A DNA stretch of 64,000 nucleotides from a virus. The notes under the pieces were generated by a model, which was not told the origin of the DNA, made no database searches, and saw only the letters and a list, made by a program, of their open reading frames with translations. Location: positions 1-64,000 of IMG/VR virus record IMGVR_UViG_3300001589_007665. The stretch is one strand, 5' to 3'. Shown one piece after another: positions 41,743 to 49,477 of this stretch; the stretch's first letter is position 1; each line of letters starts with the position of its first letter. The position numbers and the translations under genes are program-made.

Positions 41743-43890
41743 ATGGCGCATACATCACTATTTGATTTTACTAGACCCCATAGATCTGTTAATTTGCTCA
41801 CCACTTCTGGTGAATGGGATGGAAAAATTAGAGCTACTACGGTAGGCACTAATGGCATGCCATCATATTATGAAACTTATGATCAAAATGGAGGAGTTTC
41901 TGAATTTACAGAAAAGTCTGTACTTTTAAGAGACAAAGATTTAAATGGAATGCCATATAATTTTTCTATGGGTAAACAGGCTTGGGGAGGTAATTATCTT
42001 TTATCAAAAGATGGATTTACAGCTTCTAGAAACCAAGAATCATTTACTACAGTAGCTATTAGTTCTGGCAATTCCGGTTTTGGATTCAGAGTCGGTTCTA
42101 TCAGCTCTTCTATAGAATTAAGCGGTACCGTTTCTGGTGCAAATATTACTTTTTCTGCTGGAACATATGATCCAATACACATGGATAAAAGAGTTGAAGT
42201 TTCAGGTTCTGGCATGTTGAGCTTTGCAACTATTGCTAATGTAGTTCTAAAATCTAACAACGAAGTAAAAGTCATATTAGATAGAGATAGTAATGTTAAT
42301 GGAGACAGAAATATAAAACTTACTTTGTCAAACCCTTTTAATATTCCACATATGGCTATTGTAGCTAATTCTGGAAACAGTCCAGATGGTTTTTCACCAG
42401 GACATGGTAAAGTTGATTCTAATTATAATATTGGTAAATATTGTGTCACTAATGATCAATGGACAAATTTTTTAAATACAGCAGCTTCTGGATCTTTACA
42501 TGATGAGCTATGGAATTCAAAAATGGAAGGTATTGAAAGAACTGGCGTAGGCTCTACTTATGAATATACAACCAAAGATCTCTATTACAACAAGCCTTTA
42601 GAAGTTGTCAGCTGGCAAGCTGCTGCTATGTATTGCAATTTCTTGCATAATTCTAGTAAAAACGACACAAGACCAGCTTCTGCAAGATTATTAGATGGGG
42701 CTTATGATCTCAAAAGTAATGTTAAAAGCTTTAATAGAAGTTCTGGTGCGAGATACTTTTTGCCGTCTGTTAGTGAATGGTATAAAGCAGCATATTATAA
42801 TCCTGGTGGTACAGATATTTATGGTAGAACATATATTCCTAGTGGTGCGGGATATAAAGATTTTGCTATTATGAATGATGAAGAACCTTCTGTTCAAGAA
42901 AGCATCAATGATCATGGCGATGGTCCCCAAGTATTAGATGCTGGTCTTTTTGATAGAAATAGTTTCGAAGAAATTGTAAAATTATCTGGACATAGTGGTT
43001 CTGATAAAATTTTATGGGCTTTACATGGAGCCGCTGACAGATGGGATAGTGTTATTACTCTTATTAGAGATTATAGACATAAAGATGCTCAGACACAAGG
43101 TCAATACAAGAATTCTGCTAGATATTTTCAAATGAAAACAGCATATGAGCATCATTCTGCAGCCATTAGAAAAACAGGAGCTCTTTGGTATGGACTTAAG
43201 CTAGATCAGATTAATTTTTATTCTAGTTCTGATAACAGCATAGCGTCTTGTGGACCTCAAATGATAGCGTTTACAGATGATAAACTTCCTGGCTCTGTTA
43301 CCTCATGTAGACAAAGATGGATGCCATTAACATTTGTTTTAGACGTTAATACACGTTTTTTAAATACTTTTAGCGAAAATGATTGGTTGGAAATTATGAC
43401 TCATGAATTGGGTCATGGTTTAGGTTTCGGCACTTTATGGAACAGAAATTTTGGCCCTAACGTAAGAAATCCATGGAACAGCTGTAGTAGTGCAGGTGGA
43501 ACTGGATCTGAAGGAGCATATAATGCTACTGATTTAGATGGAGATTTCTTTATTAACACAAGCAAAGCATACAATTCTGCTGTTAATGACGGAGTAGAAA
43601 GAAGACTAATACCCATTACTGGAGCTCACTGGGTTAGTAATTATAGGGACGATACTACCGCTACAGACGGATTAGAATATCCAGGCTTAAGTAACGAGTT
43701 GATGCAAGTTAATTATATTGCTAACAGTATAATTTCAACAGTAACTATTAATAACATGATTGACTTAGGTTATTACGGTCATGTAAATCATATTACTGGC
43801 GAATCCAGCTTAAGTTTAGACAACAAAGTAGGTGCATCTTCTATACCTAGAATTATAGGTCTCGGTGACCCAAATTGTCGTCAAGTATAA
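41743..43890 (+). CDS. Circularly permuted FGE-like domain fused to an HExxH metalloprotease
   Basis: This 715-residue protein starts behind AGGTTATAACA. Residues about 20-120 match the canonical C-terminal half of an FGE/SUMF1-like domain (ATTVGTNGMPSYYETYD, GFGFRVGSI). A beta-rich insert (about 125-200) precedes the canonical N-terminal half (NIGKYCVTNDQWTNFLN, PLEVVSWQAAAMYCNFLHN, FLPSVSEWYKAAYY; about 205-400). The C-terminal third holds MTHELGHGLGFGTLWN near residue 553, an HExxHxxGxxxLW zinc site typical of leishmanolysin-like metalloproteases. A further candidate zinc ligand is a His after the motif (GAHWVSNYR). It lacks a signal peptide and belongs to the structural block, so a virion-borne protease acting on host surface proteins is plausible. 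Its stop is one base from that of the opposing gene. Confidence 0.87.
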   Translation: MAHTSLFDFTRPHRSVNLLTTSGEWDGKIRATTVGTNGMPSYYETYDQNGGVSEFTEKSVLLRDKDLNGMPYNFSMGKQAWGGNYLLSKDGFTASRNQESFTTVAISSGNSGFGFRVGSISSSIELSGTVSGANITFSAGTYDPIHMDKRVEVSGSGMLSFATIANVVLKSNNEVKVILDRDSNVNGDRNIKLTLSNPFNIPHMAIVANSGNSPDGFSPGHGKVDSNYNIGKYCVTNDQWTNFLNTAASGSLHDELWNSKMEGIERTGVGSTYEYTTKDLYYNKPLEVVSWQAAAMYCNFLHNSSKNDTRPASARLLDGAYDLKSNVKSFNRSSGARYFLPSVSEWYKAAYYNPGGTDIYGRTYIPSGAGYKDFAIMNDEEPSVQESINDHGDGPQVLDAGLFDRNSFEEIVKLSGHSGSDKILWALHGAADRWDSVITLIRDYRHKDAQTQGQYKNSARYFQMKTAYEHHSAAIRKTGALWYGLKLDQINFYSSSDNSIASCGPQMIAFTDDKLPGSVTSCRQRWMPLTFVLDVNTRFLNTFSENDWLEIMTHELGHGLGFGTLWNRNFGPNVRNPWNSCSSAGGTGSEGAYNATDLDGDFFINTSKAYNSAVNDGVERRLIPITGAHWVSNYRDDTTATDGLEYPGLSNELMQVNYIANSIISTVTINNMIDLGYYGHVNHITGESSLSLDNKVGASSIPRIIGLGDPNCRQV

Positions 43891-43891
43891 A

Positions 43892-44218
43892 TTATTTTTT
43901 ATTATTGGATGTATATTTATACCATCCATTATTCTTGGTATAATTACCATCGGCATCTTTTCTCTTGGGGAAAAGAGTTCCGCCCTTTTTATGTTGACCA
44001 TATGACAGAACTGCTCCGCAGTCCATGCATCGTAATTCATAGTATTCATTATCATCCACAACTCTTACTACAAACTTAATATTTTCAGATCCACATATTC
44101 CACATTTAACTTCTCCAAAAATTTCTTGGATACTAGCTATTTCTTTAAAAAGCTCTTTTTGGCCAGCACCATCTAATTCAAACTCAAGTTTGTCTCCTAC
44201 CTTATATTTTGCTTTCAT
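43892..44218 (-). CDS. Zinc-ribbon phage protein
   Basis: This 108-residue protein has the pattern VKCGICGSENIKF…YYELRCMDCGAVLSYGQHKKGGTLFPKR. Two CxxC knuckles form a zinc ribbon, followed by a basic tail ending GWYKYTSNNKK. This small family is widespread in phages next to recombination or single-strand-annealing genes. Here it lies four bases downstream of a putative annealing protein, which suggests it assists recombination or replication. The first 40 residues (LEFELDGAGQKELFKEIASIQEIFG) look like a small alpha/beta domain. It is the last gene of the leftward block and ends one base from the rightward block. No molecular function is established from sequence. Confidence 0.82.
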   Translation of the reverse strand: MKAKYKVGDKLEFELDGAGQKELFKEIASIQEIFGEVKCGICGSENIKFVVRVVDDNEYYELRCMDCGAVLSYGQHKKGGTLFPKRKDADGNYTKNNGWYKYTSNNKK

Positions 44219-44222
44219 AATA

Positions 44223-44900
44223 CTATTTCCACTCCGAATTATATTCTAGGATAGTTGAAGGTATATTATCTACGTCTTGTTGATAGGCAGATAATTTTCT
44301 AATCATCTTAACAGCATCTCCATGGTCCATAGCATATATATTCTTAGAATCTATACTTTCAGAATCAAGCAATGATGTTATATTTATATTAAGTCTTTTT
44401 CCTAATACGTCAATGAAATTAATCTGATTATTTGTTATTTTACTAACAGTATTCCCATCTAGATCCTCTACCTCTTTAGCTATTTCTTCCGCAGCAACAA
44501 CTTTTCTAAGCTTTAAGCCCCTTCTCAAGGCCCTACCTTCAGCCCTAGTTTCTGCTACAGCAATAGGATGATTTCTATATATCTTGTCGCAATTGCCCCA
44601 ATAAACGTCAGCGGCCCCATTAACGGTTATTGTTTTAAATTGTTGATCAATCTTCGGATCATTTAAAATATAGACCAGGGTGTGTATCACTGTGGCTCTG
44701 TTGCCATTCTCTGGGTTTGGAAACTGAGGTATGCTAGAAGAACACTCTACGAGAGTACAATCCAAAGCGGCCTCAAATATTCTTCTCAAGCCATCTGTAG
44801 TAGGATTGTCCGCAATTTTTTCATCATCAGACAATAGTCCTAGAACGTAATCATTCCATTCAATATCATTAGGAGAAGGCTTATTAGGTTTTCTTGGCAT
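44223..44900 (-). CDS. Putative single-strand DNA annealing protein (Rad52/ERF-like)
   Basis: This 225-residue protein contains AAEEIAK preceded by AETRAEGRALRRGLKLRKVV, a motif close to the helix shared by phage Rad52/ERF-type annealing proteins. A preceding segment (NPENGNRATVIHTLVYIL, ITVNGAADVYWG) fits the beta-sheet part of such a fold. The C-terminal NQINFIDVLGKRLNINI resembles the small helical domain after annealing domains. The neighbourhood supports this: zinc ribbon downstream, recombination and replication genes upstream. The start is set by AAGGAT eight bases before ATG. Family membership is a judgement from motif texture, not a computed hit, so an alternative role in recombination or DNA binding remains open. 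Confidence 0.55.
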   Translation of the reverse strand: MPRKPNKPSPNDIEWNDYVLGLLSDDEKIADNPTTDGLRRIFEAALDCTLVECSSSIPQFPNPENGNRATVIHTLVYILNDPKIDQQFKTITVNGAADVYWGNCDKIYRNHPIAVAETRAEGRALRRGLKLRKVVAAEEIAKEVEDLDGNTVSKITNNQINFIDVLGKRLNINITSLLDSESIDSKNIYAMDHGDAVKMIRKLSAYQQDVDNIPSTILEYNSEWK

Positions 44901-44902
44901 TT

Positions 44903-45712
44903 TTAATTATCCTTAATGTGAAAAATTCTATTATCTGCATCTGGAAATTTATCAGTTATTTGTTTAACAATATCTAGTAATTGATCAAATATTAGGTAGG
45001 ATCTAGAAACGGAAAAGTCCATTTTTTGTTGTATGCGTACTAGCACCATTCCTTTGCCTAATATTAAACCTTGTTTTTTATTATCATATGTTTTAGTCTT
45101 CTTTAATGTATCCGATCCCCATACAGGACTAAAATGTGAAGGCCCATCAACTTCTATCGCTACATTTATCTTAGGAAGATACAGGTCTATTTGCAACTTT
45201 GTATTTACAAGACTTTGCTCTTGATGAAATATAACATCTATATTGTTCTTAATGAGTTGCTCTAATAAAAATTTTTCTAGTTTTGACCCAACTTTACTAG
45301 TAGTTCTTATCGCTTCATTAGCAGATTGTTTCATTAATTGCTTTTGCTCATCAGACATGTCATTCCATAGTTTTCTATGAGTTTCTTTTCTTTGTTCAAG
45401 TTCGTTACTATCTAAACTATCCCAAGACTGCAAAACTCCCATGCCTATTTTCCTTTTCGTTTCTTCGGTGCGATGAGTACCTTTGGTTGGATGTTTATGT
45501 TTACCTGTTTTTAAAGCATTTTTTTGTGCTTCGCTTTTATTTCTAATTGGTATATTAAACTTTTTAGCATCTCTCCTTAACTTATTGGCATATGTATTAT
45601 ATGTGGACGCTATATCAGCAAAACTGTTTTTGTTTTTAACATATAAGTCTTTTAGCAGTTCTATTTTTTTAGCGTCTGTTAAATTATTATAGGATGTTTT
45701 TGATGCTTTCAT
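44903..45712 (-). CDS. NUMOD3 / Vsr-like (DUF559-type) endonuclease, probable free-standing homing enzyme
   Basis: The first 70 residues of this 269-residue protein look like a helix-turn-helix (SFADIASTYNTYANKLRRDAKKF). A NUMOD3-type DNA-binding motif (GTHRTEETKRKIGMGVLQSW) follows. The C-terminal half is a PD-(D/E)XK/Vsr-like nuclease: EKFLLEQLIKNNID, QIDLYLPKINVAIEVDGPSHF. A NUMOD module plus Vsr-like nuclease is the layout of phage homing endonucleases of the EDxHD/I-Bth0305I type. It sits between the annealing protein and the glycosyltransferase block, overlapping the upstream gene by 26 bases. No intron or intein is seen, so it would be free-standing. A role in phage genome competition is the usual interpretation. 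Confidence 0.75.
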   Translation of the reverse strand: MKASKTSYNNLTDAKKIELLKDLYVKNKNSFADIASTYNTYANKLRRDAKKFNIPIRNKSEAQKNALKTGKHKHPTKGTHRTEETKRKIGMGVLQSWDSLDSNELEQRKETHRKLWNDMSDEQKQLMKQSANEAIRTTSKVGSKLEKFLLEQLIKNNIDVIFHQEQSLVNTKLQIDLYLPKINVAIEVDGPSHFSPVWGSDTLKKTKTYDNKKQGLILGKGMVLVRIQQKMDFSVSRSYLIFDQLLDIVKQITDKFPDADNRIFHIKDN

Positions 45713-46145
45713 GGTTTAGGTTCCTAGAGATACATATTGGTTTTTTCCAGCATAAGTCATAAACTTCTGATATTTTATCATTAGAAGCTATAAATTCCAA
45801 ATTCTTTGTTTCAAACATTTCTTTTATGTTTTGATATCTAGAATATGATTGATTAGACCATATAGAATCTGAAACAAAAAAGAATATTTTATTAATATTA
45901 GGAAAATTCTTTGCCATCATTAATGACAAACTATCAAATACAACAAGATTGCCATAGAAAAACTTTGCCTGATTAATGTGTAATATAGGTATGTTTTTGG
46001 TGTGTAATTTTTCGTTATAGCTATTAAAAATACATATCTGATTATACGGATTGCTATCTATTATAGATTTTATAGACTCAAATATAGATTCATGCATTTG
46101 GGCATTATTCGTTTTTAGTATTATAAATCCTAAATCTTGTTTCAT
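45687..46145 (-). CDS. Hypothetical protein in glycosyltransferase block
   Basis: This 152-residue protein is Ile/Asn/Lys/Phe-rich. Its 3' end overlaps the endonuclease gene by 26 bases, and its start overlaps the upstream gene by four (ATGA). Alternating hydrophobic strands (LGFIILKTNNAQM, ICIFNSYNEK, LVVFDSL, IFFFVSDSIW) suggest a Rossmann-like alpha/beta fold, compatible with half of a GT-B glycosyltransferase. No active-site motif can be named. GGGAGC precedes the ATG. It probably belongs functionally with the glycosyltransferases upstream. Confidence 0.65.
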   Translation of the reverse strand: MKQDLGFIILKTNNAQMHESIFESIKSIIDSNPYNQICIFNSYNEKLHTKNIPILHINQAKFFYGNLVVFDSLSLMMAKNFPNINKIFFFVSDSIWSNQSYSRYQNIKEMFETKNLEFIASNDKISEVYDLCWKKPICISRNLNHESIKNIL

Positions 46146-46801
46146 TTAATGATGCTCCCAATATAGTCTGAGTATGTTTGATATTTTTTAGAGTCTAAAT
46201 TTATTTCGTTTAATTTTGTGTCTAATACCTTGCATCCACACAAAGTTGCCTCTAAAGCATAGAATTGATTTTGACAGATGTAAGTGTGGGAATCATTTAA
46301 GACATTATTTTTATCATTCTCTGTTAAGAAACCTAAATTCTGTACATGATTTATTTTTTGATTATTAAACATTTTAATTTTATATTTGCTTTTATTAGGA
46401 TATAATAACCGTGTCATATCATCGTTTATATCTGTTTCATTATCTAAAAAGTAAGAAGCATTAATGCCTCTGCTTTTATTTTGTTGATTAAAAAATCTAT
46501 ATGGATTGTATAATAGAGGGATATCTTTGTCATATAGATGAACGATATTTTTTATCTTATCGACATCTGTTGCTTGTTCTGAAATATGATAAACTATTAT
46601 TTTACTATCAGTAATATTTGTACAGAAATGAATCTCTTCATGCGTGAGTTTTTCTGCAACAAAAATATACAGATTTGGTTTTTTAGTTTGATGTATTTTA
46701 TATACATTGTTGAAAAAGTCAATATACGCAATAGTATGGCCAGATACAGAGTCTAGATTATTAATAAACTTATTATCATCTTTTTGTACAATTATTTGCA
46801 T
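46142..46801 (-). CDS. Glycosyltransferase-like protein (GT-B-type C-terminal signature)
   Basis: The C-terminal third of this 219-residue protein (VQNLGFLTENDKNNVLNDSHTYICQN, then YALEATLCGCKVL) matches the end of GT-B glycosyltransferases: G-x-L…L-x-x-S-x-x-x-x…E-A-x-x-x-G-x-x-V/I. The N-terminal part (HTIAYIDFFNNVYK, NLYIFVAEKLT, KIIVYHIS) has Rossmann-type strands. It is shorter than typical GT-B enzymes (300-400 residues), so it may be a minimal or inactive member. Start and stop overlap its neighbours by 10 and 4 bases, indicating translational coupling. Confidence 0.55.
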   Translation of the reverse strand: MQIIVQKDDNKFINNLDSVSGHTIAYIDFFNNVYKIHQTKKPNLYIFVAEKLTHEEIHFCTNITDSKIIVYHISEQATDVDKIKNIVHLYDKDIPLLYNPYRFFNQQNKSRGINASYFLDNETDINDDMTRLLYPNKSKYKIKMFNNQKINHVQNLGFLTENDKNNVLNDSHTYICQNQFYALEATLCGCKVLDTKLNEINLDSKKYQTYSDYIGSIIK

Positions 46802-47475
46802 TGAACAAACCTTTTGGCTTTCTTTATGTCATTAGTACTATTTACTTTCATAATATTCCTATATGATATTGTATGATGCTCTATATCAGAACTTTCTTGT
46901 AAAAAATTTATAATTTCAAATAGAAAATAATTATTAATTTGTTTCTGTTCATTCATTGTTAATATCTTTTGCAGATCAGACTTAACCAAAAAAGCACATT
47001 CGCACCATTTTTGTTGTAATTCGTAGAATAAATATTTAGAATCCTTGTTATGACAACCTATACTAAAATTATCTTTATCTCTGTCTAAAAGAAAAATTTT
47101 TGATTTATCTTTTTTTCTAATGCTGCTAAAACACCTATTTTTAAATAAAACTCCATTTTTTATAATAAACAGATTATTGAGACTATCTATATTGTTTTTA
47201 ATATAATTGATAATGTGCTTAGATTCGTTACAATTTTCGTATTCAGATTCATAAATACTATGTACATTTTTATACTTATCTGCAACCTTTTTAACTTTGT
47301 TATGTTGGAATCCAGTAGATAAATATATTTTATTTTGTCTATTCATTATTTTTATTGATTTAATCTGATAGTCTAAGATTGTGTTTTTTGAATTAATAGG
47401 CAAAAGAGCTTTTGAACCTATTGATTTCATACCTTTTGTAATTTCTGGCATTATTATTAGATAGTCATTACTCAT
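46792..47475 (-). CDS. Sugar nucleotidyltransferase-like protein
   Basis: This 227-residue protein opens with YLIIMPEITKGMKSIGSKAL, then LPINSKNTILDYQIKSIK. The arrangement resembles the N terminus of NTP-transferases (GxGxRM…K.L.P…G.P.LEY.I), which make NDP-sugars or CDP-alcohols. The Gly-rich loop is altered (PEITKGMKS instead of AGxGTRM), so activity is uncertain. Later, FLLDRDKDNFSIGCHN could be the divalent-metal region. It lies within the glycosyltransferase block, so a role in supplying or transferring an activated sugar is the natural guess. Overlaps of 8 and 10 bases with its neighbours indicate a shared transcript. Confidence 0.5.
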   Translation of the reverse strand: MSNDYLIIMPEITKGMKSIGSKALLPINSKNTILDYQIKSIKIMNRQNKIYLSTGFQHNKVKKVADKYKNVHSIYESEYENCNESKHIINYIKNNIDSLNNLFIIKNGVLFKNRCFSSIRKKDKSKIFLLDRDKDNFSIGCHNKDSKYLFYELQQKWCECAFLVKSDLQKILTMNEQKQINNYFLFEIINFLQESSDIEHHTISYRNIMKVNSTNDIKKAKRFVQCK

Positions 47476-48220
47476 AGTACGGATGTATTACTTCTGTGTC
47501 TTTTTTTAAGGTGTCCATATAGTATTTATTATTTTTTTCGGAATATGATTTAATTTCTTTAAACGTCACTATAGGCAGACATAAACCATTTAGATCTCCA
47601 GTAGATTTTCTTAATCCAGCAACTCCTGGTGGTCTTTTGACGGTAGCTAAAAAATTTACATAATTAATTTGTTCTTGTAGTTCTGAAAAATTTTCACGAC
47701 TATAGCACAAGTATCCTGTCTTATTTGCTTCTAAATTAGTACCTGTAATTGTATTAAAAATATTATTTTCATCCATATTGCCTGTACTATTAACAAAATT
47801 ATGTGATTTCCAAGAAATCTTATTTCTTTTTTTCATGCCATCAATAAATTTTAGAATATCTTCTTTATTTAGGACACAAGCTATAGATATTTCATATGGC
47901 TTGATATATAATTTATCTATATAGTCGTCATATATTTTAAATATATCGTCTACTGTTTTATCTACTAAATTTAATATTAGGTAGTAACTAATAGCATTTT
48001 TACGACGAACATAATCTATAAAATCTTTTGATAAATCATCTTTATGTTTATTGAATTGTTTTTTAGAAAAAGCGTAAGAACATTTATAGTTTTTAATAAT
48101 GGTGTTACTGTCTGTTTCTTCAACCGTATATTCTTTTGAAATCAAAGAAGGTATATTAAACAAGCAATCACTGTCTTGAAAAAAATAACAAAGAGAACAT
48201 ACAGTATTAACTTCGCTCAT
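47468..48220 (-). CDS. Hypothetical protein with N-terminal Cys cluster
   Basis: This 250-residue protein has four Cys in the first 50 residues (VCSLCYFFQDSDCLF and later YKCSYAF), a possible zinc or iron-sulfur site. The middle (YLILNLVDKTVDDIFKIYDDY, EISIACVLN) has alpha/beta character resembling a GT-A glycosyltransferase N-terminal domain, but no DxD motif can be assigned. An AAAGGA sequence precedes the ATG. It is embedded in the glycosyltransferase block with short overlaps on both sides. The function is not recognised. Confidence 0.6.
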   Translation of the reverse strand: MSEVNTVCSLCYFFQDSDCLFNIPSLISKEYTVEETDSNTIIKNYKCSYAFSKKQFNKHKDDLSKDFIDYVRRKNAISYYLILNLVDKTVDDIFKIYDDYIDKLYIKPYEISIACVLNKEDILKFIDGMKKRNKISWKSHNFVNSTGNMDENNIFNTITGTNLEANKTGYLCYSRENFSELQEQINYVNFLATVKRPPGVAGLRKSTGDLNGLCLPIVTFKEIKSYSEKNNKYYMDTLKKDTEVIHPYYE

Positions 48221-48630
48221 AAAGAAATCCTTTGAATTTTATACAAACTATGTATATCATCACTAGATACGTCTACAATTTTTACATCTGGCTTATTATG
48301 AAACATTTCAAAAATTTCTGGCTGGTTAATAATACAAGTAACTCCATGCATGGACTTACAAACATCATCATCAGATATTTTTTGAAACTTGTAAGAATCA
48401 ATTATATGATTAAAGTTTAACAGTTTTAATGTCAGAGTCCCAGACTGTTTAAGTTTGTTTACAGCAATATTAATAATATTTAAACTATCTGTTTTTGGAA
48501 ACATATTTAATATAGCAAGATACATATTGTTGTTTGAAAAATTGGGTATAGAGTCTAACGAATTGATGTCTATATTTTCAGCAGACTCCAACTGATGGGT
48601 GTCTTTATAACAAATGTTAGTTAGGCGCAT
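48217..48630 (-). CDS. Hypothetical protein, methyltransferase-like fragment
   Basis: This 137-residue protein contains NIINIAVNKLKQSGTLTLKLLNF, which resembles the strand-turn-strand after motif IV of SAM-dependent methyltransferases (…LKPGGxLxIxxPN). The N-terminal SAM-binding GxGxG loop is absent, so this would be a degenerate or shortened relative, perhaps structural or a remnant. GGGAGC lies six bases before the ATG. Both ends overlap neighbouring genes (4 and 14 bases), which argues for a maintained gene rather than decay. Confidence 0.5.
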   Translation of the reverse strand: MRLTNICYKDTHQLESAENIDINSLDSIPNFSNNNMYLAILNMFPKTDSLNIINIAVNKLKQSGTLTLKLLNFNHIIDSYKFQKISDDDVCKSMHGVTCIINQPEIFEMFHNKPDVKIVDVSSDDIHSLYKIQRISL

Positions 48631-49477
48631 TATTGGCTCCCTGTAAAATTTTTGTCAAATTATCATTAAAAGTTTCAATATTATATATCTCAGATAAGTC
48701 TGATATGTCTGTTGGGTCTTTACTCATTGCATAATTTACGCATTCAAAAGCATTCTGAAAACTACCAAATTGTAATATATGGTTATTTATAGGAGAGTCC
48801 GTCAAATCTAAACTTGTAATACCAACACCTTTACATAGTGTACAAAGTATTAAATTGATTTTTGATTCTAGGTCTATAACTACTTTATATTTACCTATTT
48901 GATTTATCGTGTTTTCTATATCTCCACTTGTACTATTGATCATATCAGAATCTTTATCTGTTTTTTTAATTTCTTCAAATAGCTGATTTAATACATCATT
49001 ATTGCTGTGGTTAATAATTAATATATTTTTTTCTTTTTTAACATTTGTTGCATAGGGGATACCATATTCTATATTGTAGCTTTTTTTAAGTACACTGTCA
49101 GAATTTCTATTAAAATTAATAATAGTAATATAATCATGTTTTAAATTATTATTTAATATATGTAAATCTTCTCTTTTTATCTTAGTAAGATCTTCATGAT
49201 TAAAAATGATAATATGTATATTTGAATTTTTTAATTCTAGCAGGGCAGAAGATTCTATCATAAGAGTGTTAAATAGCATATAGTCATAATTAAAATCGTA
49301 TACCTTATTTTGTTCAGCAAGTGTTTGTTTATAGAGAACTACGATTTCAGGATGTTCAAAAAGTATAGCGTCAAAAATTGTATTGTTGGAGTTAGATAAA
49401 CAGATATTTTTAAAACTATTTACCTTAGTTCTTAATCTGTGAAAAACATTAGATATGGGCCATTCATTGTTTAACAT
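48617..49477 (-). CDS. Hypothetical alpha/beta protein, glycosyltransferase-like
   Basis: This 286-residue, Asn/Ile-rich protein has Rossmann-like strands (IHIIIFNHEDL, YITIINFNRN, NILIINHSNND, KVVIDLES). A late LCTLCKGVGITSLDL occupies the place where GT-B enzymes carry the nucleotide-sugar-binding E-x7-E/Gly segment, but the glutamates are missing. It may be a diverged GT-B protein or a partner of the two clearer glycosyltransferases just upstream. The ATG lacks a good Shine-Dalgarno. It overlaps the upstream gene by seven bases, suggesting coupled translation. Confidence 0.5.
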   Translation of the reverse strand: MLNNEWPISNVFHRLRTKVNSFKNICLSNSNNTIFDAILFEHPEIVVLYKQTLAEQNKVYDFNYDYMLFNTLMIESSALLELKNSNIHIIIFNHEDLTKIKREDLHILNNNLKHDYITIINFNRNSDSVLKKSYNIEYGIPYATNVKKEKNILIINHSNNDVLNQLFEEIKKTDKDSDMINSTSGDIENTINQIGKYKVVIDLESKINLILCTLCKGVGITSLDLTDSPINNHILQFGSFQNAFECVNYAMSKDPTDISDLSEIYNIETFNDNLTKILQGANNAPN

